From the NCBI GenBank assembly GCA_024398875.1, contig JAKSIJ010000018.1, forward strand, positions 1 to 52,603: DNA of 52,603 nt. The letters run 5' to 3'. Position 1 is the first letter of the stretch; every line of letters starts with the position of its first letter. The notes beneath the pieces were generated by a model. The model was not told the DNA's origin. It was given only the letters and a program-made list of their open reading frames with translations, and searched no databases. The position numbers and the translations under genes were made by a program. Below are positions 23,818 through 32,094 of the stretch, one piece after another. Origin of the DNA: Fibrobacter sp. (GTDB lineage Bacteria > Fibrobacterota > Fibrobacteria > Fibrobacterales > Fibrobacteraceae).

Positions 23818-26262
23818 ATGAAAGTTTCTTTGAATTGGTTGAGACGTCATGTGGATCTTCCGGAATCTGCGGAAGAAGTGGCAAAGGCACTGACTTCCAT
23901 TGGTTTGGAAGTGGAAGGCACGGAAGAACCGGGTAAAGTTTACGACAAGCTCTTGGTGGCCAAGGTGCTCACCTGCGAGTCTCATCCTGACAGCGACCAC
24001 CTTCACATCACCACCGTCAATAACGGTACGGAAGTCATCCAGGTGGTTTGCGGCGCTCCCAATGTGGCTGCCGGCCAGACCGTTGTCCTCGCCCCCATTG
24101 GCGCAGAGCTCCCGCTCCCCGACGGCACCATGCTGAAGATGAAGAAGTCCAAGATTCGCGGTGTGGAAAGCTTCGGCATGATTTGCGCCGAAGACGAAAT
24201 CGGTTTAAGCGACGACCACGGCGGCATCATGGTGCTGGACGACAGCATTCCTGCAGGAACTCCCTTTGTGAGCCTGGGTATGTATGACGTTTGTTATGAA
24301 CTGAACGTGACCCCAAACCGTCCGGATGCGCTGTCTCATCGCGGTGTGGCCCGCGAACTTGCCGCAAAGTTCAACCGCCCGCTGAAGCCCCTCGCATACA
24401 ACTTCGCAGAAGATGCAGAAGCCGCAAGCGGCGCCATCAGCCTGGAAGTGGTTCCCGGCTGCGGATGCTCCCGCTATGTGGGCCGCGTCATTAAAGATGT
24501 GAAGGTGGAAAAGTCACCCGCCTGGCTCGCCAAATTGCTCCACGCCGTAGGAATGAACTCCATCAACAACGTGGTGGACATCACCAACTTCATTCTCATG
24601 GATGTAGGTCAGCCCCTCCACAGCTTTGACATGGACCAGCTGAAAGGCAATAAGATTAAGGTTCGCAAGGCAGCCAAGGGCGAAAAGATTGAAACCATTG
24701 ACCACACTGCGCACGAACTCACCGAGAATGATTTGGTGATTTGCGATGGCGACCGTCCTGCCTGCGTGGCTGGCGTCATGGGCGGCGTGGAATCCGAAAT
24801 CGTGGATGCCACCAAGAACGTGTTCCTGGAAAGTGCCTGGTTCAACCCCACCGTCGTCCGCAAACAGGCCAAACGCCTCTGCATCTCTACGGATTCCAGC
24901 TACCGCTTTGAACGCGAAATCGATTTCCGCACTCAGGATGAATACAGCAAGTACGCCTGCGCCATGATTCAAGAAGTGGCCGGAGGCCGCATTCTCAAAG
25001 GCGCCGTGGAATATACCGGCGAAGAGCACAAGAAGGAATGCGACCAGGTGACCCTCCGTTTCGCCCGTGCAGAAAAAGTCATCGGTATGAAGTTGGAAGC
25101 GGAAAAGATTGAGAGCTACCTTACTGGTATCGCCCTCGAGGTTGTTGCAAAAGACGCGGAATCCATCACCTTCAAGATTCCCAGTTTCCGACCGGACCTG
25201 ACCCGTGAAGTGGACCTCATCGAAGAAGTGGCCCGCCTTATCGGGTTCGACAACATCCCCTACACCCTCCCGAAATTTGAAATGCGGCCAAACGAACTCC
25301 CCGCTCACGAAATCATGAACCGGAAGATTCGCAAGGCCCTCTCTGCCATGGGCCTCCATGAATGCCTGAGCCTCCGCTTTACCAGCAAGGCCCGCACAGA
25401 GGCCATCTTTGGCGTTCCTAGCGAGGCAAACACGGACCGTCGTGCAAAGCCCGCAGTGCTTTTGAACCCCCTCAGCGAAGAACTTGGAGCAATTCCCACA
25501 AGCCTCCTCCCCAACCTCTTGAAGAGCGTTGCCGAGAACGAGAAGAACCGTCCCGGTTCCGTTCGTTTGTTCGAAGTGGCCAAGGGCCAGTACAAGCGTG
25601 AACGCAAAGACGTGCGCGATCCCGGTTTTGATGAATCCAACCTGGTGGCTCTTGCCATTGCAGGCAACTTTGACGCAGACCCCTTGAACGACAAGCCAAA
25701 GCAGATTGACTTCGCCGCCTTCAAGGGCTTTGTCATCTCCTTCTTCAAGCGCCTCGGTCTTGTGGTGGAAATCCGCGAAGCCGCAAAGCCCGAAGTCTTC
25801 CTCCACCCAGGCAAGCAGGCCGAAGTGGTCATGAACGGAACCGTTCTTGGCACCATGGGCGCAGTGCATCCCTCTGTTCTTTCTGCACTGGAAATCACCT
25901 ACGATACCTTCGTGCTGGAAGCCGACATGGACAAGATGGAGAAGGAAAGCCACAAGAAGATTGTGTTCCAGGCCTTCAGCCGTCAGGTTCCCTCCAGCCG
26001 AGACATTTCCATCGAGGTGGAGAAGTCCATGACTCACGAGCAGGTTCTCGCCCGCATCAAGGGACTCAATCCCAAGAACCTGGCGAAGATTACCCTCAAG
26101 AGCATCTACGAAGGCGACAAGATTGAAGCCGGCAAGAAGAACATGGTCTACAGCCTCACCTACCAGGCCATGGACCGCACCCTCACCGACGACGAAGTCA
26201 ACAAGGCCCACAACAAGCTTCGCGACAAGCTGGTGGCAAACGGCGACATCGTGCTGCGCTAA
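23818..26262 (+). CDS. pheT: Phenylalanine-tRNA ligase beta subunit
   Basis: An 814-residue protein, full length for bacterial PheT. It pairs with PheS to charge tRNA-Phe. Domains in order: N-terminal MKVSLNWLRRHVDL, OB-fold tRNA-binding (about 40-150; HPDSDHLHITTVNNG), B3/B4 editing domain (210-370; LTPNRPDALSHRG-type motif, here NVTPNRPDALSHRGVAREL), B5 (400-475), the catalytic-like core (480-700), and FDX-ACB anticodon-binding domain (720-814; QVPSSRDISIEVEK). A GAGGAAAAG Shine-Dalgarno sits directly before the ATG. pheS is not adjacent, unlike the usual pheST operon. It lies 145 bases after rpsD, beyond a terminator, and has its own terminator. Confidence 0.98.
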   Translation: MKVSLNWLRRHVDLPESAEEVAKALTSIGLEVEGTEEPGKVYDKLLVAKVLTCESHPDSDHLHITTVNNGTEVIQVVCGAPNVAAGQTVVLAPIGAELPLPDGTMLKMKKSKIRGVESFGMICAEDEIGLSDDHGGIMVLDDSIPAGTPFVSLGMYDVCYELNVTPNRPDALSHRGVARELAAKFNRPLKPLAYNFAEDAEAASGAISLEVVPGCGCSRYVGRVIKDVKVEKSPAWLAKLLHAVGMNSINNVVDITNFILMDVGQPLHSFDMDQLKGNKIKVRKAAKGEKIETIDHTAHELTENDLVICDGDRPACVAGVMGGVESEIVDATKNVFLESAWFNPTVVRKQAKRLCISTDSSYRFEREIDFRTQDEYSKYACAMIQEVAGGRILKGAVEYTGEEHKKECDQVTLRFARAEKVIGMKLEAEKIESYLTGIALEVVAKDAESITFKIPSFRPDLTREVDLIEEVARLIGFDNIPYTLPKFEMRPNELPAHEIMNRKIRKALSAMGLHECLSLRFTSKARTEAIFGVPSEANTDRRAKPAVLLNPLSEELGAIPTSLLPNLLKSVAENEKNRPGSVRLFEVAKGQYKRERKDVRDPGFDESNLVALAIAGNFDADPLNDKPKQIDFAAFKGFVISFFKRLGLVVEIREAAKPEVFLHPGKQAEVVMNGTVLGTMGAVHPSVLSALEITYDTFVLEADMDKMEKESHKKIVFQAFSRQVPSSRDISIEVEKSMTHEQVLARIKGLNPKNLAKITLKSIYEGDKIEAGKKNMVYSLTYQAMDRTLTDDEVNKAHNKLRDKLVANGDIVLR

Positions 26263-26303
26263 CTCCAGCCAATCCGCGGCGGAAGCAAACAAAGAATACA
26301 ACA

Positions 26304-26333
26304 AAAAATCCTCGCATCATTGCGGGGATTTTT
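26304..26333 (+). terminator. Terminator after pheT
   Basis: A 13-bp stem (AAAAATCCTCGCA with TGCGGGGATTTTT, one G-T pair) closing a short loop and ending in T-rich sequence, 42 bases after the pheT stop. The A-run on the 5' side could make it bidirectional. Confidence 0.85.
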
Positions 26334-26366
26334 CAATTCTGTCGGCCTTGCAGTACTAGACTTTAA

Positions 26367-26768
26367 CTACCAGCAAGGGATTGATGGATTTGTAAGCGAA
26401 AGACTGTTGGGATTGAAAAGGAGTTGCCCTGCGGACAAAAAAAGGCCCATCGCTACCACTGTCGCCGAAGTACACCCGGCCTTTTCAGCAATTTCAGCAG
26501 CCCTTGTGTTTCTTTTTTGCCAATATTCAGCGTCGCTCACTTCAGCTTCAACCACTGTATTTTCCTGCTCCAAAGACGTTTTCTCTTCCTGTATAGCGGG
26601 TTCCGATTTTGATAAAGAATTATCGTAGACAAGGAAAGCCCTATTAACTATAGGGTCTTCATCCATTGTCAATTTTACATTTGCAGGTCCCTTCAAAACC
26701 ATTTGTGCACAGCACAAAGAGGCTATTGCAAACACAGAAATAATCATTTGCTTTAGAGGAATCCGCAT
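26367..26768 (-). CDS. Small exported protein of unknown function
   Basis: A 133-residue protein from an ATG at 26768 (another ATG lies directly before it). The N-terminus is a signal peptide (MRIPLKQMIISVFAIASLCCAQ) with a possible lipobox around SLCC. Residues 55-90 are rich in Glu and Lys and likely a short coiled coil. A hydrophobic segment (SATVVAMGLFLSAGQLLF) near the C-terminus could be a membrane helix. No family recognised. It starts 11 bases after the stop of the upstream unknown gene on the same strand and is probably translated from the same message; no Shine-Dalgarno sequence is visible. Confidence 0.55.
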   Translation of the reverse strand: MRIPLKQMIISVFAIASLCCAQMVLKGPANVKLTMDEDPIVNRAFLVYDNSLSKSEPAIQEEKTSLEQENTVVEAEVSDAEYWQKRNTRAAEIAEKAGCTSATVVAMGLFLSAGQLLFNPNSLSLTNPSIPCW

Positions 26769-26778
26769 CATAACTGTT

Positions 26779-27159
26779 TTACAGTCCCAAAGCCTTCTTC
26801 ATCTGATCGATGAACGTCTGTTCTTCAGCAGAAATGTTGCTGTCGTTGTCATCTTCTTCGGAGGCATTGGCAATGCGAGTCATGCATTCCACCACCAGCT
26901 GCTTGAATTCCGGCTTGGAATTTTCCAGCGCACTTACGCAGGCGCGAGCACGGCCAGCAGCAGTTTGGAAACTTCCATAGACATCATTGAACTCATCCCA
27001 AGAAACTTCGGGAACCTTTTCATCGTGAATCTTGTCCAGTTCATCACTTTCTGCCTGGGTTGCAGAAGTCGCACCCGGAAGAAGAGTATCATTTTCCTTG
27101 TCGTGATAAAGGCAGGCCACCTGCCAGCTGAGAACCAAAAGTGCCATTTCTTGAGTCAT
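26779..27159 (-). CDS. Small cytoplasmic protein, possibly TerB-like
   Basis: A 126-residue acidic protein with a GAGGTAA Shine-Dalgarno before the ATG. No signal peptide. The last 30 residues (ISAEEQTFIDQMKKALGL) resemble the C-terminal helix of TerB/DjlA-type helical domains, which end with an acidic D/E-rich loop, an S-x-E-E start and an xxALGL end. This resemblance is weak, so the function is left open. It heads a two-gene unit with the small exported protein downstream. The upstream region holds AT-rich repeats and the divergent dnaX promoter. Confidence 0.65.
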   Translation of the reverse strand: MTQEMALLVLSWQVACLYHDKENDTLLPGATSATQAESDELDKIHDEKVPEVSWDEFNDVYGSFQTAAGRARACVSALENSKPEFKQLVVECMTRIANASEEDDNDSNISAEEQTFIDQMKKALGL

Positions 27160-27235
27160 GATTTACCTCATTTTAAAGATACATAAAAATGCACCACCAA
27201 AGCAACCTCGCAACCCCACCCGAGCACAAATTTCC

Positions 27236-27371
27236 AATTGTGAATTTTGAATTAAGAAGTATAAAATACCTCAAGCGATGAACTCTCCTGAGGGAATTTT
27301 GAATTATGAATTATAAGCAGTCTTCGCCCTCTTCTCAATTTTGAATTTTAAATTTTGAATTTTGAATTTTA
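27236..27371. repeat. AT-rich GAATTTTGAATT/GAATTATGAATT repeats before dnaX
   Basis: The 224-base gap between the TerB-like gene and dnaX contains repeated AATTTTGAATT and AATTATGAATT units (near 27240, 27296 and 27338-27370). Similar strings flank the REP-like elements at 43345 and 48481 and precede the in-gene repeats at 5952. Confidence 0.6.
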
Positions 27372-27377
27372 TATATT
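27372..27377 (+). promoter_or_regulatory. -10-like TATATT, 6 nt before the dnaX start
   Basis: TATATT, six bases (TGTGTC), then ATG at 27384. No Shine-Dalgarno sequence. It fits leaderless transcription of dnaX. The upstream AT-rich repeats hide any -35. Confidence 0.5.
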
Positions 27378-27383
27378 TGTGTC

Positions 27384-29126
27384 ATGGCTTACGTCGCAAT
27401 GGCCCGAAAGTGGCGCCCGCAATCTTTTAGTGATATGGTCGGTCAGGAACATATCGCCAAAACCCTTCAGAATGCTATTGAAGGGGGGCGTCTCCATCAT
27501 GCCTTCCTCTTTACAGGAACCCGTGGCGTAGGTAAGACCACCAGTGCCAGAATCCTCGCCCGCACCCTGAACTGCAAGGGCGGCGACCCGCTCCACCCCT
27601 GTGGAGTCTGCGATAGCTGCAAGGATATCGACGGTGGAAACCCGATGGACGTTCTGGAAATCGATGCCGCTTCCAACACCAGCGTAGAAAACATCCGCGA
27701 TGTGATTGAGCGAGTCCAGTATTCCCCCGTCATCGGCAAGTACAAGATTTTTATCATCGACGAAGTCCACATGCTCTCTACGGGAGCCTTCAACGCTCTC
27801 CTCAAGACCCTTGAAGAACCTCCCCCACATGTGATTTTCATCTTCGCCACCACCGAAGTCAACAAGGTCCCGCAAACCATCCTCAGCCGCGTGCAGCGCT
27901 TCGATTTCAAGCGTCTCACCGTCGCCCAGATTACTTCTCGCCTCCGCTATATTTGCGAACAAGAGAACATCAACGCAAGCGATGAAGCCCTGGACATTTT
28001 CGCCGAAAAGGCAGACGGTTCCATGCGCGATGGCCTCACCTACTTCGATCAAGCCTACGCCTTCACCGGTAGCGAAATGAGCGCGGATTCCGTCCGCTCC
28101 ATTCTCGGCATTCCTCCAGTAGAACTTTTCTTCACCCTCATCCAGGCCATAGAAAATCACGACCTTAAAGGCGTTTTCAAGATGGTGGACGATGCCGTGA
28201 AAATCGGTATCGAGTTCACTCCCCTTCTGGATGGCTTCGGCAAGTTCCTCCGGAATCTGCTCTACACCCGCATGGATGCCCTCCCTGCAGACGCCCTCAA
28301 CATCACGGAAGAACTTTATTCGAAATTCAAGAGCACTGCCCTCGGTCTCGGCAACGGAGACCTCCTCCGCATTTCCAAGATGCTGACGGACTTGCAGGGC
28401 ACGCTCCGCTACAGCACCAACCCGCGGCTTTTGGTAGAGACTACCTTTGCCCGCATGGCCTGGCTGGATAGGCTCACCGATTTACGGAAGGCTTTAGCCG
28501 CCATCAACGACCCGAACAGCGCCGACACAGCGGCGTTAAAAAAAAAAGTAACTGAAGTCCAAGTCATGATTGACGCTCAGGAGGAAGTCCAGAACGGACT
28601 CCCCGAGCCTACCTATGACGATCCCTTCGCCTCTTACCAGGGGGCTTCCGACGCGGGTACCTATTCTCGCTACGAAATTACTGCGGCCTGGCCCTCCATC
28701 ATGTTGAGCCTATCCGACAGTGGCGATTTGATGTTCTCCGTAGCCCTCAACGGGAGCGTTCTGGAAGCGGGTGACTTGCAAGCAAACCCATTCCCGCTGT
28801 TCCTCACCTACCCCTGCGACGCAGAAAACGGCGCTCCCTACGAATACACCCAGTTCCGGGACCACCCCGAGTACCTCGAGCGACTCACCAACATCCTGGA
28901 AGACAAACTGCAGACCAAGATTGCCCTCTCTGTGCGGACCCGAGCCTACACTGCCGAAGAACGGCAAATCCAGATTAACGCGAAGATGAGCCCCTACGAA
29001 CTGGACTGCCAAAACGAGCCCGGACTCGCCAAACTGAAGGAACTTTTTGCCGCAGAATTGGTATATTCTCAAAAAATTAAGAAAGCAACCCTAACTCAAG
29101 AGGAAAATGACGATGGACATGAGTAA
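27384..29126 (+). CDS. dnaX: DNA polymerase III subunits tau/gamma
   Basis: A 580-residue clamp-loader ATPase. The AAA+ region (1-220) has Walker A GTRGVGKT, a zinc module with Cys residues in LNCKGGDPLHPCGVCDSC, Walker B IIDEVHML, SRC-like LSRVQRFDF, then domains II-III to about residue 370. The remainder is a tau-like C-terminal extension. At codons 385-388 the message is TTA AAA AAA AAA G, ten A in a row. In the -1 frame a stop follows after two codons (AGT AAC TGA), and in the +1 frame TAA follows at once. Slippage of ribosome or RNA polymerase would therefore give a gamma product of about 390 residues ending just after the clamp-loader core, as in E. coli and Thermus. The start has no Shine-Dalgarno sequence. 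The ebfC gene overlaps its 3' end. Confidence 0.97.
   Translation: MAYVAMARKWRPQSFSDMVGQEHIAKTLQNAIEGGRLHHAFLFTGTRGVGKTTSARILARTLNCKGGDPLHPCGVCDSCKDIDGGNPMDVLEIDAASNTSVENIRDVIERVQYSPVIGKYKIFIIDEVHMLSTGAFNALLKTLEEPPPHVIFIFATTEVNKVPQTILSRVQRFDFKRLTVAQITSRLRYICEQENINASDEALDIFAEKADGSMRDGLTYFDQAYAFTGSEMSADSVRSILGIPPVELFFTLIQAIENHDLKGVFKMVDDAVKIGIEFTPLLDGFGKFLRNLLYTRMDALPADALNITEELYSKFKSTALGLGNGDLLRISKMLTDLQGTLRYSTNPRLLVETTFARMAWLDRLTDLRKALAAINDPNSADTAALKKKVTEVQVMIDAQEEVQNGLPEPTYDDPFASYQGASDAGTYSRYEITAAWPSIMLSLSDSGDLMFSVALNGSVLEAGDLQANPFPLFLTYPCDAENGAPYEYTQFRDHPEYLERLTNILEDKLQTKIALSVRTRAYTAEERQIQINAKMSPYELDCQNEPGLAKLKELFAAELVYSQKIKKATLTQEENDDGHE
28538..28547 (+). other. A10 slippery run in dnaX (predicted tau/gamma switch)
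   Basis: Ten consecutive A within codons 385-388 of dnaX. Insertion or loss of one A, or a one-base ribosomal slip, leads to a stop within three codons in either frame. The position just after the clamp-loader core is where gamma ends in other bacteria. Confidence 0.75.
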
Positions 29127-29421
29127 AATGCTCAAAGACCTTCAGAAGATGCAAAACAAAATGCTGAGGGCTCAAAGTGAACTGAAAACCCAGAGTTACG
29201 AGGCTGAAGCAGGTGGTGGCATGGTCAAGGTGGCCATCAACGGTCAGGGTATTCTCACCATGATCAAAATCAACCCCGACGCTGTAGACAAGGACGACGT
29301 AGAAGCCTTGGAAGACCTCATCATGGCAGCCTTCAATTCCGCCATGAAGAAGAAGGAAGAAGCTGCTCAATCCAGCTTGAACGAGATTACCGGCGGCATG
29401 AAAATCCCCGGCCTCATGTAA
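29107..29421 (+). CDS. ebfC: YbaB/EbfC family nucleoid-associated protein
   Basis: A 104-residue protein of the YbaB/EbfC DNA-binding family: an N-terminal helix (MSKMLKDLQKMQNKMLRAQSE), beta strands GGMVKVAINGQG, DLIMAAFNSAMKK in the second helix, and the Met-rich end GGMKIPGLM. These proteins dimerise as tweezers on DNA. The usual order dnaX-ybaB-recR is kept for the first two genes; recR is absent here. It overlaps the dnaX end by 20 bases, so translation is coupled. AAGAGG lies 3 bases before the ATG at 29107 and 9 bases before an in-frame ATG at 29113, which may be the real start. Confidence 0.95.
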   Translation: MTMDMSKMLKDLQKMQNKMLRAQSELKTQSYEAEAGGGMVKVAINGQGILTMIKINPDAVDKDDVEALEDLIMAAFNSAMKKKEEAAQSSLNEITGGMKIPGLM

Positions 29422-29448
29422 TCTACATCACACTTTGGCAAGGACTTC

Positions 29449-29474
29449 ACCCCGCCCCTCAGGGCGGGGTTTTC
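29449..29474 (+). terminator. Terminator after ebfC
   Basis: A perfect 9-bp stem (ACCCCGCCC with GGGCGGGGT) with a 4-base loop followed by TTTT. It closes the dnaX-ebfC unit. Confidence 0.9.
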
Positions 29475-29580
29475 CGTTTGTCCGCCCTTTTTTACACTTC
29501 GTCCATAAATCAATAAAACTCTTTCCATATATATGGGAATTTTTCTACATTTGGCGGGTCAAAAATTTATAGGAGAACGA

Positions 29581-31002
29581 ATGTCAAGGCATCTTGCAAT
29601 CATTCCAGCTCTCGCCATTGCAATGGCCGTCCCAACATGGGCTGGCCAGACCTATACCCGCGAAGAGGCTGTTCAGACAGCCATGGATAATTCCCCTGAT
29701 ATCAAAAATGCCGAGGAAGCTCTAAAAACCGCTAATTCCCAGGTGGACGCCGGTTATGGCAACGCCTACCCCTCTATCGACCTTAGCGCGACGACGACCC
29801 GTATTTTTGGTTTGGATGATGTAGAAAAGAGTTCTGCCATGAGCGACGCCGCCAGTGGCATGTATGGTCAAAAAGACGATGACGGCAATCCCCAGGCAAA
29901 CGCTTTCGACAAAAATGTCGTAGGACCCGCTATCGACGGTCTCATTAACGGCATGGCCGCCCAGGGCTACCGCTGGCAGTCCAGCGTAGGACTCACCGCC
30001 ACCCAGATTCTCTATGCTGCAGGCAAAGTGGGCACCGGCATCGAAATCGCCAAGGCCTACAAGCGCCTTCAAGAAGTTAACCTGGAAAACACAAAGTCCA
30101 CCGTCCGCTTCAGTGTGGAAACCAGTTTCGACCAGCTCATTTACCTGGATTCTGTAGTCGCCATCGCCGAAGCAAGCCTCGCCCAACTCCAGGAACACAT
30201 CGATTTCGTGAAGCAATCCTACGAAAGCGGGCTGGTGGGTGAACTGGATATGATTCGCGCACAGCTCCAGTTGGATGAAGTCCAATCCAGTTTGGAAAGC
30301 GCCAAGAAGAGCCAGGTTTTGGCTAGAAACGCCCTCCTCAACGTCATGGGTCTCCCTTACGATGCCGAAGTGCAGTTTAAGGGAGAACTTAGAGACCCCG
30401 AAGCCGGAGTTCCCTACCCCGATACATCTATGGCCAGCGTCAAGAAGCGCCGCAAGGAGCTGGTCATGCTGGAAGAAACGGAAAACATGAAGCAGAAGAA
30501 CATCAGCATCGAGGAAGGCGGTTACAAGCCTACGGTGGTGCTGGGCGGTCAGCTGACTTACAACAACAAGCAGAACGAATTCTACAAGTGGGATGCCCCG
30601 GATTGGGACAAGAACATCACCAAGGCAGTATTCCTGAATGTCACCATGAACCTCTTCAATGGTATGAAGACCCGTGAAAGCGTGACTCAGGCCAAGTCCA
30701 GCCTCCGCACCACACAAATCCAGAAAGAAACTGCTGAACGTGGCTTCCGCCTGCAGATTGAAAACAACGCAAACGCCTTGTCGGATACGGAATCGCAACT
30801 GGTTTTGAAAAAACGCTCTGTGGAACTGGCCCAGAAGAACTACGAACTCACGGAGGCCGCCTACAAGGTTGGCCGCGAAACCCAGTTGAACTTCTTGGAT
30901 GCCACAATGAGCCTTCGCCAGGCAAAACTCAACTACATGCAGGCTGTTTTGAACTGGAATATAGCCTATAATGCATTGTTACAGGCCACCGGAGAATATT
31001 AA
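29581..31002 (+). CDS. TolC-family outer membrane efflux protein
   Basis: A 473-residue protein; the ATG at 29581 has AGGAGA upstream and begins a signal peptide (MSRHLAIIPALAIAMAVPTWA). Two outer-membrane efflux protein repeats follow: long helices rich in Ala/Glu/Gln, with YTREEAVQTAMDNSPDIKNAEEAL at the start of the first (residues about 20-45) and ELTEAAYKVGRETQLNFLDA near the end of the second. It should form the trimeric outer-membrane channel of the efflux pump encoded by the next two genes; spacing is 17 bases to the adaptor gene. A -10-like TACATT near 29551 gives a leader of about 25 bases, in contrast to the leaderless genes. Confidence 0.93.
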   Translation: MSRHLAIIPALAIAMAVPTWAGQTYTREEAVQTAMDNSPDIKNAEEALKTANSQVDAGYGNAYPSIDLSATTTRIFGLDDVEKSSAMSDAASGMYGQKDDDGNPQANAFDKNVVGPAIDGLINGMAAQGYRWQSSVGLTATQILYAAGKVGTGIEIAKAYKRLQEVNLENTKSTVRFSVETSFDQLIYLDSVVAIAEASLAQLQEHIDFVKQSYESGLVGELDMIRAQLQLDEVQSSLESAKKSQVLARNALLNVMGLPYDAEVQFKGELRDPEAGVPYPDTSMASVKKRRKELVMLEETENMKQKNISIEEGGYKPTVVLGGQLTYNNKQNEFYKWDAPDWDKNITKAVFLNVTMNLFNGMKTRESVTQAKSSLRTTQIQKETAERGFRLQIENNANALSDTESQLVLKKRSVELAQKNYELTEAAYKVGRETQLNFLDATMSLRQAKLNYMQAVLNWNIAYNALLQATGEY

Positions 31003-31019
31003 GAGATTAGAGGACGATT

Positions 31020-32072
31020 ATGAACAAGATCGCAAAAACAATCATCACACTGACCACCCTTTCGCTCCTCCTGGTTGGCTGCGAAAATAAAGAAGAAAAA
31101 GCGGCAAAGACAAATGCTCAGGCATCTACCATTGAGCAGATTCAGAAAGAAAAGGGCAAGCCCGCCCGCGTAGCCAAGGCCACCAAGGCCAAGCTCAATG
31201 ACGTCCGCAAGTTTACGGGTACTGTTGAAGGTATGCAGCAGACCAGCGCCATCGCCAAGATGGGCGACCCTCTGGCAAAAATCAATGTCCAGATTGGCAG
31301 CACTGTCCAAAAAGACCAAGTTTTGGCTGAATTCGTCTTCACTGGCGACAACACCAGCTACCAGCAGGCCGAAGAACAGGTGAAGCTCCTAGAAGCCTCC
31401 ACCCAGCGCATGCGTGAAGTGAAGGAGAAGGGCGGCATCAGCCAGCAGGACATGGACCAAATGGAAATGCAGCTGAAGATTGCCAAGATGAACCTGGAAA
31501 CCGCTCGCCGCGCTACCAAGATTCTCGCCCCCGCCTCTGGCGTGGTGACCGAGCTCAACTATAAGGAAGGTCAAGTTCCTGGCGTAGGCAGCGTCCTCTG
31601 CACCATCGCCAAGTTGGACAAAGTAATCCTCAAGCTGAACGTCACCAGTCAGGAAATCGGATTCTTCAAGATGGGCGCCACTGCCACCGTGAACCTCAAT
31701 GGCGAAACCTTCAAGGGTAAAGTGAGCCTCATTCCGCTGGCCGCCAACCCCACGACCCGTTTCTTCCCCGTGGAAGTCACCTTCGACAACAGCAAGAAGA
31801 AACTTCTCCCCGGCATGTTCATCACTGCCGAACTGAATACCCGCCAGGTTGATGGCATCGTGGTTCCTGCAGAAGCAATCGTTTACCGCAACGGCCTCAA
31901 TACCGTATGGGTGGTCAATGAAGATGGCACCGCCAAGCGCAAGGTTGTGAAGGTGGGCGTCATGACTAAGGAAACTGTCCAGATTGCCGATGGCATCGAA
32001 GAAGGCGAAACCGTCATGATTGAAGGCATGTCCCGTATGAACGACGGCGACAAGGTCCTCGTTGTGGAATAG
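31020..32072 (+). CDS. RND efflux membrane fusion (adaptor) lipoprotein
   Basis: A 350-residue HlyD/AcrA-family periplasmic adaptor anchored by a lipid: the signal ends LLLVGC. The order is beta-barrel/lipoyl halves around a short helical hairpin (about 115-165, QQAEEQVKLLEAST and QQDMDQMEMQLKIAKMNLETA), the second lipoyl half (ILAPASGVVTELNYKEGQ), a beta-barrel (VILKLNVTSQEIGFFKMG) and the membrane-proximal domain (VPAEAIVYRNGLNTVWVV). It links the inner-membrane pump to the TolC-like channel. AGAGGA precedes the ATG. The hairpin is short, as in RND adaptors of MexA type. Confidence 0.94.
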   Translation: MNKIAKTIITLTTLSLLLVGCENKEEKAAKTNAQASTIEQIQKEKGKPARVAKATKAKLNDVRKFTGTVEGMQQTSAIAKMGDPLAKINVQIGSTVQKDQVLAEFVFTGDNTSYQQAEEQVKLLEASTQRMREVKEKGGISQQDMDQMEMQLKIAKMNLETARRATKILAPASGVVTELNYKEGQVPGVGSVLCTIAKLDKVILKLNVTSQEIGFFKMGATATVNLNGETFKGKVSLIPLAANPTTRFFPVEVTFDNSKKKLLPGMFITAELNTRQVDGIVVPAEAIVYRNGLNTVWVVNEDGTAKRKVVKVGVMTKETVQIADGIEEGETVMIEGMSRMNDGDKVLVVE

Positions 32073-32094
32073 TTGTAGGCTGGAGATTTACTGA

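Noticed and set aside
24514-26304. A 596-codon open frame antisense to pheT
   Set aside because: Shadow of a strongly biased housekeeping gene; no family-like sequence and no ribosome site.
26320-26628. A plus-strand 102-codon frame opposite the small exported protein
   Set aside because: It begins within the pheT terminator and lacks a ribosome site; the minus-strand frame has a signal peptide and an upstream partner.
27236-27371. Possible CRISPR-like array
   Set aside because: Units are short, AT-rich and irregular, without unique spacers of constant length and without cas genes.
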